Part shown: positions 10,140 through 19,493 of the stretch, one piece after another | Position numbering within the stretch: position 1 is the first letter of the stretch | Layout of the letters: each line of letters opens with the position of its first letter | From: Lachnospiraceae bacterium | GTDB lineage: Bacteria > Bacillota > Clostridia > Lachnospirales > Lachnospiraceae | Assembly (NCBI GenBank): GCA_910576125.1 | Contig: CAJTHM010000001.1 | Location: 62,001 to 126,000 of the forward strand | Direction of reading: 5' to 3' | Length of the DNA: 64,000 nt | Position numbers and translations under genes: made by a program | The notes under the pieces: model-generated | The model's input: the letters and a program-made list of their open reading frames with translations, nothing else | The model's database searches: none | What the model was told of the DNA's origin: nothing

Positions 10140-11936
10140 ATGGAACTGAAATCACGTAAGGACATCCCGGCGGAGCTGGCCTGGGATCTGTCCTCCATCT
10201 ATGCCACGGAAGAAGAAATGTACGCCGATGTGGAAAAGCTGAAAAGCTTAAGCGCCCGCATGGCAGAAGATTACAAGGGTAATCTGAACGACCCCCGGAT
10301 CATAAGCGCCTGCCTGGACGACCTGAGGGAGCTGAATCGCCTGCTCACCCTGACCGGCACCTACTGCTCCCTGGCGGTCTCGGTGGACTATTACGACACC
10401 TACAATCAGGAGCGCAATGATAAACTAAGCCGTCTGGCAGCCGAAATCTCCAGCGCCTTAAGCTTCATCGACAGCGAAATCATCGAGCAGGACGAAAGCA
10501 CGCTGCAGGAGGCCGTACGGTTGGCCACGGACAACAGGCACTATCTGGAGGATATCCTGAGGAACAAGCCTCATCAGCTGCACCCAGAGACGGAACGCGC
10601 TCTCGCGGCCCTCTCCCAGAGCCTGTACGCCCCTTACCAGATTTACAACATGGCCAAGCTGGCGGACATGAAGTTCGATTCCTTTACGGCCGCCGGAAAG
10701 GAATACCCTCTGGGCTACTCCCTTTTCGAGGACGACTATGAATATGAGAAAAATGCGGAAGTGCGCCGCACCGCTTTTGCCGCTTTCTCCAAAAAAATAC
10801 GGGAATACGAGAACGTGACGGCAGCCGCCTACAACACCCAGGTACAGACCGAGAAGACCATGGCCACCCTGCGGGGCTTCGACTCCGTTTTCGACAGCCT
10901 GCTCTTCGGTCAGAAAGTCACAAGGGAACTGTACAACCGCCAGATTGACCTGATCACAGAGAAACTTGCGCCCCATATGCGCAGATACGCCCGCCTGCTG
11001 AAAAAGATTCACGGCCTGGACAAAATGACCTTCGCAGACTTAAAAATCGCCATCGACCCGGAATATGACCCCAAAGTCACCATCGAGGAATCCAGGGCTT
11101 ACATAGAAAAAGGCCTCTCTATTCTGGGGGAGGATTACGTGGAGATGGTGCGGACAGCCTACAGGGACCGCTGGGTGGACTTCGCCCAGAATGCGGGAAA
11201 ATCCACCGGCGGCTTCTGCGCAAGCCCCTATGGGAAGAATTCTTTCATCCTGCTCTCCTGGAACAACCGCATGGCTGACGTCTTCACACTGGCCCATGAA
11301 CTGGGACATGCTGGACATTTCAAATCCTGCAACAGCACCCAGTCCATCTTCGACACCAATGTATCCACTTATTTCGTGGAGGCGCCCTCTACCATGAATG
11401 AGCTGCTCATGGCCCATTACCTGCTGAAGACGAATCCCGACAGGAGATTCCGCCGCTGGGTGCTGTCCTGCATGATAAGCAATACATATTATCACAATTT
11501 CGTCACTCATTTGATGGAAGCCGCCTATCAGAGGGAAGTCTACAAAATCGTGGACGAGGGCGGCAGTGTCAATGCGGAAGTCCTGAACCGCCTGATGAAA
11601 GAGACCCTGGAGAAGTTCTGGGGCGAGGATGTGGAGATTGACGATGACGCAGCCCACACCTGGATGCGCCAGCCTCATTACTATATGGGCCTGTATTCCT
11701 ACACCTACAGCGCGGGGCTTACAGTTGCTACGCAAGCGTGCAGGCGAATCGAGTCCGAGGGACAGCCCGCGGTGGAAGACTGGAAGAAAGTCCTTGCGGC
11801 CGGAAGTACCTTAGATCCCATCGGCCTGGCGAAACTGGCCGGAATCGATATCACCACCGATGGCCCGCTTCTGGACACCATCGCCTATATCGGCGAAATC
11901 ATTGCAGAAATCGAGCAGCTGACGAATGAACTGTAG
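10140..11936 (+). CDS. pepF: Oligoendopeptidase F (M3 family)
   Basis: PepF is a cytoplasmic zinc peptidase that trims short peptides. The 598-aa protein carries the HEXXH zinc site as HELGH (first His about residue 386), within the conserved TLAHELGHAGH, and downstream the M3 region VEAPSTMNELLMAHYLL that supplies the third ligand. The start at ATG 10140 is chosen because AAAAAGGAGGAG sits 6-8 bp upstream; a longer frame from 10080 would add 20 residues with no ribosome site. It stands alone on the plus strand between minus-strand genes and ends in a strong terminator. Length and motifs are typical. Confidence 0.96.
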   Translation: MELKSRKDIPAELAWDLSSIYATEEEMYADVEKLKSLSARMAEDYKGNLNDPRIISACLDDLRELNRLLTLTGTYCSLAVSVDYYDTYNQERNDKLSRLAAEISSALSFIDSEIIEQDESTLQEAVRLATDNRHYLEDILRNKPHQLHPETERALAALSQSLYAPYQIYNMAKLADMKFDSFTAAGKEYPLGYSLFEDDYEYEKNAEVRRTAFAAFSKKIREYENVTAAAYNTQVQTEKTMATLRGFDSVFDSLLFGQKVTRELYNRQIDLITEKLAPHMRRYARLLKKIHGLDKMTFADLKIAIDPEYDPKVTIEESRAYIEKGLSILGEDYVEMVRTAYRDRWVDFAQNAGKSTGGFCASPYGKNSFILLSWNNRMADVFTLAHELGHAGHFKSCNSTQSIFDTNVSTYFVEAPSTMNELLMAHYLLKTNPDRRFRRWVLSCMISNTYYHNFVTHLMEAAYQREVYKIVDEGGSVNAEVLNRLMKETLEKFWGEDVEIDDDAAHTWMRQPHYYMGLYSYTYSAGLTVATQACRRIESEGQPAVEDWKKVLAAGSTLDPIGLAKLAGIDITTDGPLLDTIAYIGEIIAEIEQLTNEL

Positions 11937-11994
11937 GACTGGCAGACATCTGACAAGCTTTTTCGGGGCAGAATAAAGACTTTGCACTAACCGG

Positions 11995-12042
11995 CAGCCC
12001 CCACGGCAGATGTAGCTCAAAATCTGCTGTGGGGGCTGTTTT
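11995..12042 (+). terminator. Terminator of pepF
   Basis: A 17-bp stem with one G-U pair joins 11995-12011 (CAGCCCCCACGGCAGAT) to 12022-12038, followed by TTTT. It lies between the convergent ends of pepF and the flavoprotein gene. Confidence 0.85.
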
Positions 12043-12053
12043 ATGGGGCTTTC

Positions 12054-13421
12054 TCACTTTTCCAACAATTTTCTGGCCACGTACACGCCGCTGGCGGAGG
12101 CATGGGACAGGGAGTGGGTCACGCCGCTGCCGTCGCCGATGATGTAGAGACCTTTGTGCCTGGATTCCAGATTTTTATCCAGTTCCACTTCCATATTATA
12201 GAATTTCACCTCCACGCCGTAGAGCAGGGTATCATCGTTGGCCGTGCCCGGCGCGATTTTGTCCAGGGCGTAGATCATTTCAATGATGCCGTCCAGGATG
12301 CGCTTGGGCAGCACCAGGCTCAGGTCTCCCGGCGTGGCCGCCAGGGTAGGCGCAACTAACCCTTCTTCGATGCGGTTGGCATTGCTGCGCCGTCCTCTGA
12401 CCAGATCCCCGAACCGCTGGACGATGACTCCGCCGCCCAGCATATTGGAGAGCCTGGCGATGCTCTCGCCGTATCCGTTGCTGTCCTTGAAAGGCTCGGA
12501 GAAATGTTTTGCCACCAGCAGGGCGAAATTAGTGTTCTCCGTGCGCTTCTCGGGGCTCTCGAAGCTGTGGCCGTTGACGGTGACGATGCCGTTGGTGTTC
12601 TCATTGACTACGATGCCGTAGGGATTCATACAGAACGTGCGCACATTATCCTCGAACTTCTCCGTCCTGTATACAATCTTGCTCTCGTAGAGTTCATCCG
12701 TCAGGTGGGAGAATATCACCGCGGGCAGCTCTACCCGGACGCCGATGTCCACCCGGTTGGACTTGGTGGGGATTTCCAGTTCCTCACAGATTTTCTCCAT
12801 CCATTTGCTGCCGCTGCGCCCTACGGATACGATGCATTTCTCGCAGAAATAGGACTGGTCTTTGCACTTTATCTCATAGCCGCCCTCCGTCAGGGCGATA
12901 GATTCCACAGGCGTGTCGAAATGAAACTCCACCTTTCCCCTCAGTTCGGCGTAGAGATTCTCCAGCACCACGAAATTGATGTCCGTCCCCAGATGGCGCA
13001 CAGAGGCGTCCAGGAGCTTTAATTTGTTCTGCATGCAGATTTTCTTGAACCGGGTCCCGGCGGTAGAGTATTTCTTCGTCCCCTCGCCTCCATACTCCAT
13101 GTTGATGGCATCCACGTATTCCATCAACTCGATAGCCTGCTTTTTTCCGATGTATTCATGGAGGGTGCCTCCGAAATCATTGGTGATATTGTATTTTCCG
13201 TCGGAAAACGCACCCGCGCCGCCGAATCCGCTCATGATAGAGCAGGACTTGCAGCCGATGCAGCTCTTCACCCTGTCCCCGTCAATGGGGCAGCGGCGCT
13301 TCTCCAGGGCATGTCCCGCCTCAAAGACCGCTATCTTCAGCCCCGGGTTTTTCTTTGACAGCTCATACGCCGAGAAAATACCTCCCGGCCCGGCCCCTAC
13401 AATGATGATATCGTATTGCAT
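12054..13421 (-). CDS. FAD-dependent oxidoreductase, COG2509-like
   Basis: This is a 455-aa flavoprotein. An N-terminal dinucleotide fold, IIIVGAGPGGIFSAYEL, binds FAD, and the C-terminal YIIGDGSGVTHSLSHA is the second FAD contact. A cysteine cluster CIGCKSC at about residues 55-61 comes after the first FAD segment. It matches the uncharacterised FAD-dependent dehydrogenase group (COG2509) found widely in Clostridia. The reaction is unknown. The cysteine cluster could bind a metal or take part in redox, but this is inference. The start ATG at 13421 has GAAAGGGGAT upstream. It is a single gene; pepF converges on it. Confidence 0.85.
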   Translation of the reverse strand: MQYDIIIVGAGPGGIFSAYELSKKNPGLKIAVFEAGHALEKRRCPIDGDRVKSCIGCKSCSIMSGFGGAGAFSDGKYNITNDFGGTLHEYIGKKQAIELMEYVDAINMEYGGEGTKKYSTAGTRFKKICMQNKLKLLDASVRHLGTDINFVVLENLYAELRGKVEFHFDTPVESIALTEGGYEIKCKDQSYFCEKCIVSVGRSGSKWMEKICEELEIPTKSNRVDIGVRVELPAVIFSHLTDELYESKIVYRTEKFEDNVRTFCMNPYGIVVNENTNGIVTVNGHSFESPEKRTENTNFALLVAKHFSEPFKDSNGYGESIARLSNMLGGGVIVQRFGDLVRGRRSNANRIEEGLVAPTLAATPGDLSLVLPKRILDGIIEMIYALDKIAPGTANDDTLLYGVEVKFYNMEVELDKNLESRHKGLYIIGDGSGVTHSLSHASASGVYVARKLLEK

Positions 13422-13532
13422 CCTGATCCCCTTTCCTGTAAAACATGCTCTCTTTTGTATTATAATACCTTTTCCGCCTGTTTACAACTCTTCTGAACCG
13501 TCGATAGCCTGAATCTCCGCGGTCAGGGCGGC

Positions 13533-13580
13533 AAAAAAGACGGTTCTTGGCAGATTTTCTCCCGCAGAACCGTCTTTTTC
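13533..13580 (-). terminator. Bidirectional terminator
   Basis: AAGACGGTTCT (13537-13547) pairs perfectly with AGAACCGTCTT (13566-13576). T runs lie on both sides, so it can end transcription of the minus-strand gene at 13594. Confidence 0.85.
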
Positions 13581-13593
13581 TATAGAAATACAC

Positions 13594-14247
13594 TTATTCT
13601 TCCTCAGTCTCCGCGCCATCCTCAGCCTTCGCGCCATCCTCAGGCCGCAGCTGGTTGCCGACGCTGGCCTCCTCGTCCTCAATCTCTTTCTTCACGGACT
13701 CAATCTTCGCATCCTGGGTGATGGCCCGCATGATCAGGTTCATATCCTCCGGCGAGAACATCCCCGCGGCTTTTGACAGAAGCCCTATGCTGTTTCGGTT
13801 CACTTTCAGGTGCCCGCCTCCGGACAGGGGAATGTTCAGCACGTTTTTCTCATCCGTCATATCTCCCAGGCAGATGCTGTTGGTCTTCTCGTCGCAGGTG
13901 AATACTACGCCATTATATTCTATCACGCCGTCCTTGGCCAGACTCCCATAGGGAACCTTGGCGACCTCCCGCATGCTTCCCCAGGGATTCGGTTTTCCGG
14001 CCACAGCGGCCTGATAGATTTTCTCCGCCTCTGACCTGGCCCCGGATACTTTCGCCCTTTCCTTTTCTTCATCGGCTGTGCTCTCTTCGTCCGGCCCGGG
14101 CAGATGTCTGCCGGATGCTGTCCAGGCCGTATTGCCGGCGGAGACAGCCTCCGCATATCCCGTCTCCATGAAACGGCTTCCCATTCTCTTGGTAGTTTTT
14201 GTATTTACTGCGGAATCCGATCCTGTTATGCTTGTACCGACTCTCAT
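13594..14247 (-). CDS. Hypothetical protein with acidic C-terminus
   Basis: I do not recognise this 217-aa protein. The start at ATG 14247 (MRVGTSITGSDSAVN) is preferred because GAGAGGA lies 8 bp upstream; a longer frame would overlap the previous gene. The N-terminal third is polar and probably flexible. Residues about 85-165 look folded, including KPNPWGSMREVAKVPYGSLA and EYNGVVFTCDEKTNSICLGD. The last 35 residues are very acidic and repetitive (EDGAKAEDGAETEEE). There is no signal peptide or membrane helix. It is 50 bp downstream of the FliD-like gene and ends at a terminator, so the two are probably one operon and may work together. Confidence 0.7.
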   Translation of the reverse strand: MRVGTSITGSDSAVNTKTTKRMGSRFMETGYAEAVSAGNTAWTASGRHLPGPDEESTADEEKERAKVSGARSEAEKIYQAAVAGKPNPWGSMREVAKVPYGSLAKDGVIEYNGVVFTCDEKTNSICLGDMTDEKNVLNIPLSGGGHLKVNRNSIGLLSKAAGMFSPEDMNLIMRAITQDAKIESVKKEIEDEEASVGNQLRPEDGAKAEDGAETEEE

Positions 14248-14297
14248 CTCGTATATCCTCTCTCTTAAAAAATGTCCCTGAACTTGCGCCCGCGGGC

Positions 14298-14954
14298 TCA
14301 TCCTCTGAAATTATACCTGCTTAAGTAAGAATTCGCCAGATACCCGGATGAATTGTACTGGCTGGCAGCGCTGGCCGCTCCCGCCGCGGCATTGTCGGCT
14401 ACCCTGGAGGCCACGGCATCCATCCGCTTGGCAAAGTCGCTTTCCCCGCCGAAGACTTTCTTGATTTTCTCCTGATCCGCCTCCGCAAGCTTCTCCTTAT
14501 TTACGGAAAGGGTTCCGTCCGTTCTCACGGTGATGCCGATCTCCGCCAGGGCGCTCTTGTTGGTGGTGGCAATTTCCCTCATGGTCTGGTGATAATAGTT
14601 ATTCAATATACCGGATGTCTTTTTCAATCCGTCCAGCGTGTCATTGAAATGCCGCACTGCCTCAGCCGCGGTTTTCGTGATATCTTTCCCGCCTGCGTCC
14701 ACTTTCTCCGCCAGCAGCTTTGTCTGCTCCATCAGGGACGTGGCTGAGTTCTCCAGCTTCTGATAAGTGCTCCGCGTCAGCCTGGCACTCTGGATGCTGG
14801 CGGTGTTCATCAGCCTGGAGTTCGTAAGCCTTGAATCCTGATTCCTCACTGAACTCAACAGAGAACTGCGCCTGGAAGCGGATAAACCGGTTCTCCTTCT
14901 GCTGTTGTTCAGCATCTGTGTGGTAGTTCTTCTCATTCCTGTTCTGATTCTCAT
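14298..14954 (-). CDS. Hypothetical protein resembling FliD C-terminal region
   Basis: This 218-aa protein begins with an Arg/Ser-rich stretch (MRIRTGMRRTTTQMLNNSRR), followed by helical sequence. Residues about 140-185 read LAEIGITVRTDGTLSVNKEK followed by KKVFGGESDFAKRM, which follows the pattern of the C-terminal part of the flagellar cap protein FliD (an L-x-x-I-G-I, D-G-T-L, K-L and F-G series). The end, YLANSYLSRYNFRG, is aromatic. It is far too short for FliD and no flagellar genes are near. The ribosome site is GAGGG before ATG 14954. It may be a helical filament-related or scaffold protein; function is unknown. Confidence 0.65.
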   Translation of the reverse strand: MRIRTGMRRTTTQMLNNSRRRTGLSASRRSSLLSSVRNQDSRLTNSRLMNTASIQSARLTRSTYQKLENSATSLMEQTKLLAEKVDAGGKDITKTAAEAVRHFNDTLDGLKKTSGILNNYYHQTMREIATTNKSALAEIGITVRTDGTLSVNKEKLAEADQEKIKKVFGGESDFAKRMDAVASRVADNAAAGAASAASQYNSSGYLANSYLSRYNFRG

Positions 14955-15029
14955 TTCTTTTCCCTCATTTCTGTTTATGTATTGTCCTGATATGTCCAGT
15001 ACTCAACTCAATACCGGCGCATTTTTGCA

Positions 15030-15725
15030 TTATACGGTTTGAAGATACTTTGTGTATGCTCTGTCGAATTCCGAATATTTCTCTCTGGCCAGATACACAT
15101 TCTCGCCGTTTTTCAGCAGGATGGCGCCTGTTTCGTATTCCGCCACATAGGCCAGATTCACCAGATAGCCCCTGTGGCAGCGGAAGAAACCATCTCCCAG
15201 CAGCTCTTCCATGCTCTTCATCGTGGCATAAATCGTGATGTTTTCGCCCAGGGTATGAATCTCAACCTTGCGCTTATGGCTCTCTACATACAGGATTTCC
15301 CTCTTCTGTACCACAAAGCGTCTGGCCTTTGTCTGGAAAAAAAGCTTCTCCCCGCCTGCGCTCTCCGTCTTCCTTGCTTCCCTGCAGGCGCTCTCAAATA
15401 CCCTGCAGAACTTCTCCGGCTCCACCGGCTTTAACAGATAGGAAAAAGCCTCTACCTCGAAAGCCTCCGCGGCGTATTCCTTTCGGGCCGTCACGAATAT
15501 CAGTATGGTCTTCTCCTGATTAATGCGCAGGATCCTGGCCACCTCTATCCCGCTCATCTCCTCCATCTCGATATCCAGAAGCAGAATATCAAAATGCTTT
15601 CTTGTCTCCAGAAAATGCTTTCCCGTGTCAAAACAGGCCACCTCGCATTCCGGCTCCTGCTTTTTGATCAGACTGCGCAGTCTGGCGCAGCTCTCCTTAT
15701 CATCATCACATATCGCGACCCTCAT
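15030..15725 (-). CDS. LytTR-family response regulator (orphan)
   Basis: This is a 231-aa response regulator. The receiver domain (1-115) has the acidic pair DDD near residue 8, the phosphorylated Asp in LLLDIEM (about 51) and Lys in LLKPVEP (about 104). A LytTR DNA-binding domain follows (about 130-231: RFVVQKREILYVES, FFRCHRGYLVNLAYV). The group includes AgrA, VirR and LytR, which control virulence, bacteriocins or the envelope. No histidine kinase or peptide-pheromone gene lies beside it, so its partner must be encoded elsewhere. The start has AGAGGTGGGG upstream. Confidence 0.92.
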   Translation of the reverse strand: MRVAICDDDKESCARLRSLIKKQEPECEVACFDTGKHFLETRKHFDILLLDIEMEEMSGIEVARILRINQEKTILIFVTARKEYAAEAFEVEAFSYLLKPVEPEKFCRVFESACREARKTESAGGEKLFFQTKARRFVVQKREILYVESHKRKVEIHTLGENITIYATMKSMEELLGDGFFRCHRGYLVNLAYVAEYETGAILLKNGENVYLAREKYSEFDRAYTKYLQTV

Positions 15726-15881
15726 GCCCCACCTCTTATGTCCGGCGCGTCCATATTTCCCATGACCACGCTTCCCTTTTTATTTCGACAGGATGGCTGT
15801 GCCACTTTTGTATTATGTAACAAAATGCGGTCTGTAATGTCACGAACCGTTGCAGACGGCTGTCAAACTCCCAAGACATAC

Positions 15882-15922
15882 AAAAAGACAGCAAACCTGT
15901 GCTTCCACATTTGTCTGCTGTC
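15882..15922 (-). terminator. Terminator after metallophosphoesterase gene
   Basis: On the minus strand a 10-bp stem with one G-U pair (15913-15922 with 15887-15896) is followed by TTTTT. It lies 55 bp past the end of the gene at 15977. Confidence 0.7.
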
Positions 15923-15976
15923 CTTAGCTTTCCACCTGTCCTTATGTTACATATTTCGGCTATTCTCTGAAAAAGT

Positions 15977-16975
15977 TTACGGGAAAAATTCCTTTATTGC
16001 CATTTCCCAATACTTTTCCGGAATATGGGGCCAGTCGCACTGTCCTTCCCCCTTTTCACACAGCGCCATCACCCGGCCAAGCACCTTCGCATGGTGAATC
16101 TCCTCCGAACCGCCCCGCAGGGAATGTTCCGTGATCCTGCACCAGTTCGGCGTCCGGGCGCGCAGGCCGGATTCTGTCAGCTGCCGAACGGCTTCTTCCC
16201 TGTCATAGTCCAGCGTGACGAATTCCTCCCGCCAGGTTCCTGCACATATCTGCCCGCCGCAGGCTTCCCGCCTCTCCCGCGGGGCTTCGATTCCATCGCC
16301 ATGGCCTGCGCCGGGGAGCCTGGCCGCCTCGTCCCCATTGCCCGTCTTGCAGATTCCGTCTCTCTGCCCAGCCTCTGTCTCTCCGTGTAAAATCATGAAC
16401 TGGCTTTTTCCCCCGGCCCCCAGCGAATGGCCTACGGAACCGGGGTTCAGCATCGTCCTGCCCTGCCAGACCTCTTTTTCCTGCTTATGGGTATGCGCGC
16501 AGAGAACCAGCTCCGTGTCCGCCTGTGCCAGGATTTCCCTGACCCTCTCTGTCCCCGCCCGCATATCCTCCCGCTCGCTGTACGGAGAGCCATGGCAGGC
16601 CATAAGCGGCGGAAGAAATCCGTACTCCAGCCTGCGGGCAATGGGCAGCCCGCCGAAGAAGTCCAAATCCCTGTCCGTCAGATGATGATAGGCGTACCAC
16701 AGCGCTCCCGTGGTAGAGTCAAATTCCTGCCATCCCCTTTCCCCGCCGGCGCGATAGTTCATCCAATAGTTCTCCTTGTTGCCCCGGATAAAAGTACAGC
16801 CATAGTGCTCTCTGTAATCATAAATCAGCGCCATCGTCCGCTCCGGATAGGCCATTTCGCCTATATAGTCCCCCAGGAACAAAAAATCCTCGATGCCCCT
16901 GGCCAATGCATATTCCATGCACCGCTCCAGGGCGATGTAATTGCTGTGAATATCCGCCAGAACCGCCAAATCCAT
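15977..16975 (-). CDS. Calcineurin-like metallophosphoesterase
   Basis: The 332-aa protein has the metal-binding motifs of YfcE/MJ0936-type phosphodiesterases: LADIHSN (D8, H10), FLGDYIG, GNKE, CHGSPY and CAHTHKQE. It should hydrolyse a phosphodiester or phosphomonoester in the cytoplasm. After the catalytic domain (about 195 residues) comes an odd Gly/Arg/Ala-rich insert of about 50 residues (GDEAARLPGAGHGDGIEAPR and on). The last 90 residues include a stretch about gaining a small helical tail (DYDREEAVRQLTESGLRART). The insert looks like non-conserved filler. The start has GGAGGAAAG upstream. The substrate is unknown. Confidence 0.85.
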   Translation of the reverse strand: MDLAVLADIHSNYIALERCMEYALARGIEDFLFLGDYIGEMAYPERTMALIYDYREHYGCTFIRGNKENYWMNYRAGGERGWQEFDSTTGALWYAYHHLTDRDLDFFGGLPIARRLEYGFLPPLMACHGSPYSEREDMRAGTERVREILAQADTELVLCAHTHKQEKEVWQGRTMLNPGSVGHSLGAGGKSQFMILHGETEAGQRDGICKTGNGDEAARLPGAGHGDGIEAPRERREACGGQICAGTWREEFVTLDYDREEAVRQLTESGLRARTPNWCRITEHSLRGGSEEIHHAKVLGRVMALCEKGEGQCDWPHIPEKYWEMAIKEFFP

Positions 16976-17117
16976 GTCTCTTTCCTCCGCCTCTGTTCTG
17001 ACTTCTATTGAAACATGGATTTCTTAACATTCCAAAAGCTTCTTTCTTAAGTTACCTTTAATTTTCTATCGATGGCTCTGCCAGCCATTCCAATCTGCAG
17101 AAATGCTATATTCTGCC

Positions 17118-17537
17118 TTACAATGCCTTCAGCTGGCTCATGATATAATTCACTTTCTGTATCGCATTCTCCACCTGGCGCCTGGCGTCGTTTATCTTGG
17201 ACTGCACCAGCATGTCGGCCACGAATCCGTCAAAGAAATAATCCGCGAAAGACAGGAAATCACCTGTCTGGATGTGGAACTCCGGTATGCTGTCCACGTC
17301 CATCAGCTCCCTCTGGAACCGCTTCAGGGCGCTGCGGGCCTGCTGCACCAGCGCGTCCGCGTCTTTCATCTTGGAACGCTTTATGAAAGTGGTGAGCATC
17401 CCGCCTCCCAGCATGTCTACAATGCCCCAGTTCCCTGCGCTGTTCAAACAGTCTTTCGCCTGGTTCAGGCAGCGGAGCGCCTCCTGTCCCGCGCACATCG
17501 CCTCGTCAATCTCTCTACGGTAATCCATCTCTGCCAT
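17118..17537 (-). CDS. Hypothetical helical protein
   Basis: I do not recognise this 139-aa protein. The start at ATG 17537 (MAEMDYRREIDEAMCAGQEA) is chosen because AAAGGA lies 9 bp upstream; a longer frame from 17663 adds 42 residues that look non-coding. It is predicted helical, with regular heptad-like charge (KMKDADALVQQARSALKRFQ). A central segment, GIVDMLGGGMLTTFIKRSKM, could be a weak membrane-touching helix or a tight turn. It has no export signal, sits alone between longer genes, and its role is unknown. Confidence 0.7.
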   Translation of the reverse strand: MAEMDYRREIDEAMCAGQEALRCLNQAKDCLNSAGNWGIVDMLGGGMLTTFIKRSKMKDADALVQQARSALKRFQRELMDVDSIPEFHIQTGDFLSFADYFFDGFVADMLVQSKINDARRQVENAIQKVNYIMSQLKAL

Positions 17538-17726
17538 CTGTTTCGTTCCTTTCTTTCGCACCAGGTTCCCCTTGCCAATGTGCGGCGTTACACGGGAACC
17601 ATTTCCATGTTCAGGAACCATTATACTCTCCCAGACAGATTTCTTCCAGATGGAATCATGCACTATAACATGGGATAAAGTCTCATTCTCCGTGCATGAA
17701 AGGCTTTTTACGTTTCCCGGCCAGGC

Positions 17727-19475
17727 TTACCGCCCGCGGAAGTATACCTGTCCCGACACCGGCACGGCAATCTCGCAGAATCCGCACCGGCCGTCTATCT
17801 CCTGGCTGCCCGTCTCATTTCCGAAGCAGTCCTTTACCGTCACGCTGCCCGAAACGCCTTTCGTATCCAGAACCATGCGGTTCCCTTTCGTGCCGTTCAA
17901 TATCACGCAGTCCTTTACGCCTCCCGGAATGTGCAGTATACGGTTTTCCGTATATACAGCCATGACCGCCCGTTCCTCTTTCCGGGTCCAGACCACCGGA
18001 TACAGATTGTGGGGCTCCGCAGCGCAGATGGGCTGGCCCTGTAGGAGCTCTCTGTTCTCCCTCATGAATCCGATCCAGAACCGAAGCATCCTGCGCATGT
18101 CCGGCGTCAGGGTCTGCATCTTCACGGAAATCTGGGGCGTGGCAAAAATACTGGAGATAATCTGGATGGCCGCTATCCGGGGCTCTTCCTCCTCATGCCA
18201 CATCAGAGGATCGCTGTGCACCGCCGTCTGTCCGCTGAGCATGCGCAGATCCACGATTCCCACACGGTTGCGTACAGCCGAATCGGGGCAGTCCGAGACA
18301 CGGAACATATTCCCGTACCGGCGCATGTTCGGCCCGATATAGCCCTGCCGGAATTCAATCATGATATCCTTGTCTTTCCCGGAAAGCTTCTCATACACCC
18401 TGCGCATCAGACAGTCCAGCGCTTCCTGTACGCTCTCGAAATCCATCTTTTCCGGATCGTAAGCCGGGGAATCCTCCTGCTCCACTATGGTATCCACGAA
18501 ATCCAGCTTGAGTCCGTCCAGATCCCACTCTCTCACAGCGCGCTCATAGATATCCGTCAGATAGTCCCTTACCTTTTTACAGCGCGGATCCAGCACGCCC
18601 GCCTGAATCAGCGGATTGTCGTCATAGGTCAGAAGCATGTCCTGAAGCTCCTCCCACTTCCGGCATTTCCTCCCCAGAAAAGGCACGCTGTACCAGATCA
18701 TGTATTTCAGGCCCATGGCATGGACCCTCCGCACATGCTCCGCGAAATCGGGGAACCTGTTCCCGGACACCTCCCAGTCCCCGCAGAACGCATAGCCTCT
18801 GTTGTTGTCGTCCGTCTGCCAGCCGTCGTCCAGAATGACGGTCTTAAAGCCCAGCTCCGCCGCAAGACGGCACTCTTCCTCGATTTCCGCCGCCGACAGG
18901 TTCTGGTGGTACGCATACCAGGTGGAATACACCGGCTCCTTGGCCCTGTCCGGGGCGTGCACCGGCGCGATGCCGCACTCCTCCCACCATTCGCTCACTT
19001 TCTCGATGGCCCTGTAAAAAGGCACCCTGCTTCTATCTATCCGAATGTCCAGCACGCAGGAGCCGTTCTTTTCCACAATCTCCGCCGGAATCCGTATCTG
19101 CAGGACCAGTGTCCCGTTTTCCTCACGCACGCCGGCCCGGATGCCAATCCGCTCTCTGGTCTCGGACACCGCCACCGTGCAGCGGTTCTCCCCGTCCTCG
19201 CTGAAGATACAGCAGATTGGCGCCGACCTGGCTGTCATGCTTTCCCGGAACCTGCCGTAGTCCGCATCTATGGAGCGGTCGAAGCCGCACAGCGGATTCC
19301 AGATACCGGCGCAGTCCACATAGGGGAACCTCCATTCCGCCCAAATCTCCTTTTCCTCTCCTGCCTCTTTGCTTCGGGCGAGGGAAACGCTGAAAACCTC
19401 CGTTTCTTCTCCTGTCTCTTTGCGGCTTAAGCCAGTCGCATATCGCGCGCCCTTTTTGATAATCGGCATCTCCAT
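17727..19475 (-). CDS. GH36-like glycosidase (alpha-galactosidase type)
   Basis: This is a cytoplasmic glycosidase of the GH36/GH27 clan. TVILDDGWQTDDNN matches the substrate-binding start of the barrel. DLDGLKLDFVDTI holds the nucleophile Asp, and FRVSDCPDSAVRNR carries the likely acid/base Asp. Length is 582 aa, shorter than the 720-740 aa of classical GH36, so the N-terminal beta-domain is reduced. The start at 19475 (MEMPIIKKG) is preferred over 19493 because AGGAGG lies 8 bp before it. The upstream glycosidase gene stops at 19494, so translation is probably coupled. It ends the operon begun by the importer at 24340. The exact sugar released is not certain; alpha-galactose is the best guess. 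Confidence 0.85.
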   Translation of the reverse strand: MEMPIIKKGARYATGLSRKETGEETEVFSVSLARSKEAGEEKEIWAEWRFPYVDCAGIWNPLCGFDRSIDADYGRFRESMTARSAPICCIFSEDGENRCTVAVSETRERIGIRAGVREENGTLVLQIRIPAEIVEKNGSCVLDIRIDRSRVPFYRAIEKVSEWWEECGIAPVHAPDRAKEPVYSTWYAYHQNLSAAEIEEECRLAAELGFKTVILDDGWQTDDNNRGYAFCGDWEVSGNRFPDFAEHVRRVHAMGLKYMIWYSVPFLGRKCRKWEELQDMLLTYDDNPLIQAGVLDPRCKKVRDYLTDIYERAVREWDLDGLKLDFVDTIVEQEDSPAYDPEKMDFESVQEALDCLMRRVYEKLSGKDKDIMIEFRQGYIGPNMRRYGNMFRVSDCPDSAVRNRVGIVDLRMLSGQTAVHSDPLMWHEEEEPRIAAIQIISSIFATPQISVKMQTLTPDMRRMLRFWIGFMRENRELLQGQPICAAEPHNLYPVVWTRKEERAVMAVYTENRILHIPGGVKDCVILNGTKGNRMVLDTKGVSGSVTVKDCFGNETGSQEIDGRCGFCEIAVPVSGQVYFRGR

Positions 19476-19493
19476 CTGCCATTCCTCCTGCAT

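Noticed and set aside
9974..10198. 74-codon minus-strand frame upstream of glmS
   Set aside because: It is in a different frame from the VanZ remnant, overlaps the pepF start and has no motif.
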